8,036 nucleotides of DNA from Erysipelotrichaceae bacterium (GTDB lineage Bacteria > Bacillota_I > Bacilli_A > Erysipelotrichales > Erysipelotrichaceae), in contig CAAGJS010000082.1 of the NCBI GenBank assembly GCA_900770275.1, positions 1 through 8,036 of the forward strand. The letters are read 5' to 3'. Positions 5,041 through 8,036 of this stretch are shown piece after piece. The stretch's first letter is position 1, and the number at the start of each line of letters is the position of its first letter. Position numbers and translations under genes: made by a program. The notes under the pieces were generated by a model, which worked only from the letters and a program-made list of their open reading frames with translations, did not search any database and was not told where the DNA came from.

Positions 5041-5681
5041 CATATCGACACGCCTTTTAGCAATCCCACCTCATACATGTTCTTATAAATTCGTTCCGGG
5101 TAGTATGGCAGATACGGCTCCAGCATTTCAAATCGGATCTTTTTCTTTCTCATGTAGTCCAGCAGCCGATCTGTCAGTTCTTCTCCATCAAGTTCGGAGA
5201 TATCCCCGACCTCTTTCAGAAGGTCCAGAAACCGGAGAATTTCCGCATTCTGATCATTTACCGGCACATACGGTTTTTTGAGTATGACCCGCAGGTTTGC
5301 AAGCCGTGTCTCTCTGTAATCCGTAGTAGCCTTGTTGGTAGATATCTCATATGCCAGGGGAACCTGCGATGTGATTCCTATCTGGTTCGCAAACAGTATT
5401 CCACCCACATAGCCGCAGCACCCGGTGTCGTCCAGCAGGTATTTCTTTTGAATAACCTCGTCATAAGACGGTGTCGAACCGAATCGAAACATGGACTTCT
5501 GGGGGATGTAGTAGATACCGGTATCAAAACGCCCAAGGCGTCCATCTTCTGTCAGTTTCTTCAGCGCCTGCCTGACGGAAGCACCCTGTATTCCCGGAAT
5601 ACGAATCTCCGATAAAAAAATCGGTTCATTTTCTGCGTAGTTCTGTCGAAGGAAGTCATAAACCGAATCGACCTGTGCCAT
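5040..5681 (-). CDS. AbiEi-like / DUF6088-type winged-helix protein, no partner toxin nearby
   Basis: Predicted 213-residue protein. Residues 1-60 read as a winged helix-turn-helix: VYDFLRQNY, a helix with SVRQALKKLTEDGRL (35-49), then the wing GRFDTGIYYIP (50-60), as in AbiEi antitoxins and DUF6088 proteins. The following domain has SYDEVIQKKYL (72-82) and YVGGILFANQIGITSQVP (91-108), the usual GxxxANxLGLxTQVP-type segment of this family. In type IV toxin-antitoxin systems AbiEi represses its operon and counteracts AbiEii, a nucleotidyltransferase. No AbiEii-like gene lies on either side, so this is an orphan or acts alone. ATG 5681 follows GGGAG by 9 bases. The gene sits behind a truncated phzF start and may be transcribed from that gene's old promoter. 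Family assignment is from motif recall and is fairly secure; function is inferred. Confidence 0.75.
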   Translation of the reverse strand: MAQVDSVYDFLRQNYAENEPIFLSEIRIPGIQGASVRQALKKLTEDGRLGRFDTGIYYIPQKSMFRFGSTPSYDEVIQKKYLLDDTGCCGYVGGILFANQIGITSQVPLAYEISTNKATTDYRETRLANLRVILKKPYVPVNDQNAEILRFLDLLKEVGDISELDGEELTDRLLDYMRKKKIRFEMLEPYLPYYPERIYKNMYEVGLLKGVSI

Positions 5682-5737
5682 CGTTCATCTCTCCCGTATC
5701 ACAAATCAGAAGTTAGCATCTCCCCATTTGTATGATA

Positions 5738-5818
5738 TCAGTGATCCATGACACAGACCGCCGCCTGATTGCCCTGAAAAAGCGTATCTGTGAATGCATC
5801 GACGATATACTGCTTCAT
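5738..5818 (-). pseudogene. Truncated PhzF-family gene: N-terminal stump of 26 codons
   Basis: On the minus strand, ATG at 5818 has an AAAGG ribosome binding site 9 bases upstream and encodes MKQYIVDAFTDTLFQGNQAA followed by VCVMDH and a TGA stop. This is the recognisable beginning of PhzF-like proteins (isomerase/epimerase fold, usually about 260-300 residues), whose first strand reads like YxVDAFTxxxFxGNxAAVC. The remaining nine-tenths are missing. The sequence after the stop does not resemble PhzF in any frame, so it is a broken gene end. The TGA occurs where many homologues have Trp, so a point mutation plus later deletion is possible. Confidence 0.75.
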
Positions 5819-5846
5819 GATAAATGCCTTTCATCGCAGGATCCGA

Positions 5847-5859
5847 ATTATATATTATA
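5847..5859 (-). promoter_or_regulatory. Candidate promoter (-10 boxes) in front of the PhzF stump and AbiEi-like gene
   Basis: Two perfect TATAAT boxes lie close together on the minus strand (5859-5854 and 5852-5847), about 30 bases before the PhzF stump start. No good -35 box is 16-18 bases upstream, although TG precedes one box. It is the most likely promoter for the AbiEi-like gene as well, because no better one lies between. Confidence 0.35.
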
Positions 5860-5888
5860 TTCAGGTTTTGTTTTATGAATTTTAAAAA

Positions 5889-5938
5889 TGTCTTACTGCA
5901 AATCTTGAAAATATTCAGCCAAAATTTGTAATAAGACA
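5889..5938 (-). terminator. Imperfect inverted repeat; likely terminator of the DUF4160 pair
   Basis: Arms of 15 bases (5889-5903 and 5924-5938) match at 13 positions around a 20-base loop. Read on the minus strand the hairpin is followed by an A and then a TTTTTAAAA tract, 86 bases after the DUF4160 stop codon. AT-rich stems of this length can terminate transcription. It could also be an operator or the scar of a small mobile sequence. Confidence 0.42.
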
Positions 5939-6024
5939 ATTTATATTGTATTTGAATTTTAGTCAATGTTTCGCTTGGTATTATATATATTTCGTTGAAT
6001 TATGGCCTATGTTAGGCAATATTT

Positions 6025-6303
6025 TTAGCAATAATAACTAATTTTTCCAAAATATTGATACCATTTATCAATTACATCTTTGGAACGAGCCTCAATAATT
6101 CTCATAATATTATGGAGTGCCACTGGAGGTATTCGAGAATTATTATTGCATAACAGGCATTTACCACATTCAGTTATCCAAATTTTAGTGGAATTTTTAG
6201 TTGGATTGCCTTCTGCAACATGAACATGTACCGGTTCCAGCGGGTCTCCCTCATTCGCCCAAAAATACACCCAGTAAGGTCCGACCTTAAAAACCTGAGG
6301 CAT
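6025..6303 (-). CDS. DUF4160 domain protein (second gene of a coupled pair)
   Basis: Predicted 92-residue protein. It starts MPQVFKVGPYWVYFWANEGD and continues with EPVHVHVAEGNPTKN, the family hallmark being a small beta-rich domain with an aromatic YxFxxNEG segment followed by PxHVHV (H26 and H28 here). The C-terminal half has a helix ALHNIMRIIEARSKDVIDKW (62-81), as in DUF4160 proteins, which often occur as one partner of small toxin-antitoxin-like pairs. C46, C49 and C52 form a CxxCxxC cluster not usual in the family, possibly a metal site. ATG at 6327 is also in frame, but ATG 6303 has the strong AAGGAGG site 9 bases upstream and begins at the domain edge. It overlaps the upstream gene by 17 bases, so translation is probably coupled. 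Biochemical role unknown. Confidence 0.78.
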   Translation of the reverse strand: MPQVFKVGPYWVYFWANEGDPLEPVHVHVAEGNPTKNSTKIWITECGKCLLCNNNSRIPPVALHNIMRIIEARSKDVIDKWYQYFGKISYYC

Positions 6304-6559
6304 TTTCAAATCCTCCTTCTGCTGCAAACTGAATAATCAGATGTGCTGTAGAATGGATGATATCCATATATCGCTTCACCTCATTGTCGTTAAATCCAGT
6401 TATCTCCGCTATTTTATATGTCGGAAGATATACTGTCATATGATGGAAACAATCATTTTTATCAGGTTTTTCTATATAGACTTTTACCGTACCATCTTTC
6501 AACGTTTCCGAATGCACGATCTCGGTGCTATCATCTAATGTCATAAATGGATACATCAT
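6287..6559 (-). CDS. Unknown 90-aa protein coupled to DUF4160; possible antitoxin-like partner
   Basis: Predicted 90-residue, mostly acidic protein with no named domain that I can recognise with confidence. It begins MMYPFMTLDDSTEIVHSETL, then a beta-rich stretch with VKVYIEKPDKNDCFHHMTVY (25-44), and ends in a helix EVKRYMDIIHSTAHLIIQFA (54-78) and EGGFENASGF. Small proteins opening with MYPFMTL-like sequences next to DUF4160 genes are familiar to me from Bacillota, where the pair is annotated as hypothetical. Two ATGs in a row (6559, 6556) follow a weak AAGAG site; 6559 was chosen because its spacing is nearer normal. A TGTTAAAAT extended -10 lies about 50 bases upstream. The gene overlaps DUF4160 by 17 bases. 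Base composition is AT-rich compared with the nitroreductase and hsp20 genes, which suggests separate acquisition. Confidence 0.65.
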   Translation of the reverse strand: MMYPFMTLDDSTEIVHSETLKDGTVKVYIEKPDKNDCFHHMTVYLPTYKIAEITGFNDNEVKRYMDIIHSTAHLIIQFAAEGGFENASGF

Positions 6560-6926
6560 AAAAATCTCTTCTTTCTGTTACATGGATGCTTTAACTGATC
6601 ATTACACAATAATTTTAACACGTTTCATGCCTGAATCCCGATACTGAAGAAAGAATCACAGGCGATTATATAAAGCGAACAGGTCTGGCATAAATCAATG
6701 CTGCAGCTAATGATCACCTGAGAAACACGGTCGTCAGACTTAGAAGAGTTACCGGAAAGCCTATGGTCTCTTGTCAATCTCTATCCCAAAGCTCACCGAT
6801 CATCCCAAACCTTGCAGCAGAACAAATAGTCTCACCTCGGTACAGTCAGGTTTTCCTTTCGTAAACAAGCAACCTTGCCAAACAGCGCCTCACCGCAGAA
6901 GCTCCCGGTGAGCGTCTGACTCCGCT
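6560..6926. other. Gene-free stretch between the DUF4160 pair and the nitroreductase gene
   Basis: No coding frame with a ribosome binding site was found. A plus-strand frame from about 6659 to 6863 is interrupted only by one TAA near 6692 and reads protein-like (DHLRNTVVRLRRVTGKPM), but nothing in it is recognised. A 6-bp hairpin with a 12-base loop (6889-6894/6907-6912) lies 15 bases after the nitroreductase stop but lacks a U-run, so it is at best a weak terminator. Confidence 0.45.
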
Positions 6927-7691
6927 TCATGCGGGATCCTTCTCATCGCACCAGTCGGCAAGGATCGCCCTGACCGAGCGCGCCATCTCGGTGTGGAAGT
7001 CGGATGTGAACTTACGCCTTGCGGTATCCGCAGCCATCGCCTTCAGATCCTCCTCCGAAACAGGCCTCTTCCTCTCTGCCTCCATCTGCCGCACAAAGGG
7101 TTCCTTTCCCTTGTCGTTGTAGACATCCACGTGGACAAGGTCGTCATTTGCCAGCCGCACCGGCTTTACCCGGTCCTTCTGCTGCTGCACGGGCTTTCCG
7201 AAGACCAGCATGCAGCAGGGCGCGGTGTAGCGCGGCAGGTGCAGGAGCTCTTTGTTCTCCTCGTAGTGCTCCAGGATATCCCCGATATAGCAGGAGCCGA
7301 TCCCGAGGGACCAAGCGGCGGTCACGGCATTCTGCGCGGCAATGAGCGCATCGTCCATCGCAAGAAACAGGTCCGCCTCGGTCATCGGATCCGTTGCAAT
7401 CCCATAGTCCGAGAACAGCTCCTGCCACTTCCTGCGGTCCGCAAGGAAAATCCAGACAAGGGGTGCCTTTGCAATGAATGGCTGATGATCACACCGTTCT
7501 GCCAGCACCTCCTTGATCTTCGGATCCCGGATCTCGAGGATGGAATAGAGCTGCATGCCCCCTGCAGTCGGTGCCTGAGACGCGGCCGTCAGGATCTGTT
7601 CCCGCTCCTCTTCCGTAATCGGTTCGTCCGTAAAGACGCGGACACTCTTCCGCCCGCTTAACTGTTCCAGTACGTCGTTTTCTTTGTTCAT
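6927..7691 (-). CDS. FMN-dependent, NfsA/Frp-like NAD(P)H nitroreductase
   Basis: Predicted 254-residue flavin oxidoreductase of the nitroreductase superfamily, cytoplasmic and probably dimeric, transferring two electrons from NAD(P)H via FMN to nitro compounds, quinones or flavins. The N-terminal FMN-phosphate motif is GRKSVRVFTDEPI (13-25), equivalent to HRSIRxFTDEPI in NfsA. QAPTAGGMQLYS (39-50) lines the flavin pocket, AKAPLVWIFLAD follows (74-85), and SLGIGSCYIGDI (128-139) is the conserved SLGLGxxxIG segment. Length and the Arg/Lys-rich C-terminal helical part (200-254) match NfsA/Frp rather than the short NfnB class. ATG 7691 follows GGGGAA by about 8 bases. It lies 18 bases behind the ferredoxin-domain gene, so the two are almost certainly one operon with a redox theme. 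The substrate cannot be read from the sequence. Confidence 0.92.
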   Translation of the reverse strand: MNKENDVLEQLSGRKSVRVFTDEPITEEEREQILTAASQAPTAGGMQLYSILEIRDPKIKEVLAERCDHQPFIAKAPLVWIFLADRRKWQELFSDYGIATDPMTEADLFLAMDDALIAAQNAVTAAWSLGIGSCYIGDILEHYEENKELLHLPRYTAPCCMLVFGKPVQQQKDRVKPVRLANDDLVHVDVYNDKGKEPFVRQMEAERKRPVSEEDLKAMAADTARRKFTSDFHTEMARSVRAILADWCDEKDPA

Positions 7692-7709
7692 GGTACGTTC
7701 CCCGTATCC

Positions 7710-8036
7710 TTATCCGTTATTCTTAGTTTTCTTCCCGCTGAAGGCATCAAGGAGATGCGAGATCGCTGTCCGCTTCACCTTCATTGCCCCCACCGGGCAG
7801 AACTCCTGACAGCAAAAGCACCGGATACACTTCTTCCTGTCAATCACAGGCTTGCGATCCTTGTCCATCGTGATCGCCTTCTGCGGGCACATGGAAGCGC
7901 ACCGTCCGCACCCGATGCAGGACTCCGGGTTTACCCCGGGGTGGGTCTCAAAGGCATGGGTCATGAAAAACTCTGTCACCCCGGCAAAAGGACCCTTTCC
8001 GAAGAGCACGCTCTTGCTCCCGGTATTTGTCTCAAA
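7710..8036 (-). CDS. DUF362-type protein, C-terminal 2[4Fe-4S] ferredoxin part (5' end beyond window)
   Basis: About 108 residues of a longer frame that stays open to the right edge; a GTG at 8009 is not a convincing start because it has no ribosome binding site. The visible part carries two 4Fe-4S motifs: CIGCGRCASMCP and, 30 residues later, CIRCFCCQEFCP, each with C-x2-C-x2-C-x3-C-P spacing, joined by AITMDKDRKPVIDRKK. The preceding VTEFFMTHAFETHPGVN and following MKVKRTAISHLLDAFSGK are what I expect after the DUF362 domain in DUF362/4Fe-4S fusion proteins, which are about 370 residues long and of unsettled function. An alternative is another polyferredoxin. It lies 18 bases ahead of the nitroreductase gene and may feed electrons within the same pathway, but this is inference. 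Confidence 0.8.
   Translation of the reverse strand, partial: FETNTGSKSVLFGKGPFAGVTEFFMTHAFETHPGVNPESCIGCGRCASMCPQKAITMDKDRKPVIDRKKCIRCFCCQEFCPVGAMKVKRTAISHLLDAFSGKKTKNNG

Noticed and set aside
6005..6017. Small hairpin GCCTA-TGT-TAGGC followed by a T-rich stretch on the plus strand
   Set aside because: No plus-strand gene ends here and on the minus strand no U-run follows; too small to call a terminator.
6993..7661. Plus-strand 222-codon frame opposite the nitroreductase gene
   Set aside because: Shadow frame in GC-biased coding sequence; the minus-strand protein has full family motifs.
1..8036. CRISPR array, tRNA or rRNA genes
   Set aside because: No regularly spaced repeats and no tRNA- or rRNA-like sequence were seen on either strand.

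Overview
The window looks like chromosomal DNA of a low-to-moderate GC Bacillota, most likely a gut-type Clostridium or Lachnospiraceae relative. This rests on strong AGGAG-type ribosome binding sites, sigma-A-like promoters, a DUF3784 membrane protein, an AbiEi-like protein, and class C group II intron and IscB/HEARO mobile DNA. The species cannot be named from the sequence.

Left part (1-1793, minus strand): a three-gene operon of small heat shock proteins (Hsp20/alpha-crystallin) read leftward from a good promoter at 1765-1793, with a ~105-nt leader that can fold two exclusive ways. The operon ends in a strong intrinsic terminator (112-152). Directly behind the terminator's U-tract, at position 111, begins the 5' end of a group II intron that runs off the left edge. 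This is the insertion habit of class C introns.

Middle (1800-4450): about 300 gene-free bases, then an isolated promoter, two hairpins and a U-run that look like a ~60-nt small RNA gene (2105-2201). Next comes an IS200/IS605-type IscB element without a transposase. It has a long, structured upstream RNA (HEARO/omega RNA, about 2379-2700), an intact IscB RNA-guided nuclease (2727-4391) with all RuvC and HNH residues, and right-end hairpins followed by ATGA at 4451.

Right part (4510-8036): a small DUF3784 membrane protein on the plus strand faces a lone AbiEi-like protein on the minus strand. Behind the AbiEi-like gene lies a 26-codon stump of a PhzF gene with its own ribosome binding site. 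An AT-rich, translationally coupled pair follows (a 90-aa unknown and a DUF4160 protein), which resembles a toxin-antitoxin module. Then come about 370 bases without a recognisable gene. The window ends in a minus-strand operon with the C-terminal part of a DUF362-type 2[4Fe-4S] protein, cut by the right edge, and an NfsA/Frp-like FMN nitroreductase.

The heat shock and redox operons look like resident stress and redox genes. Between and beside them lie mobile or accessory pieces: the intron, the IscB element, the abi-like gene, the DUF4160 pair and the phzF stump.
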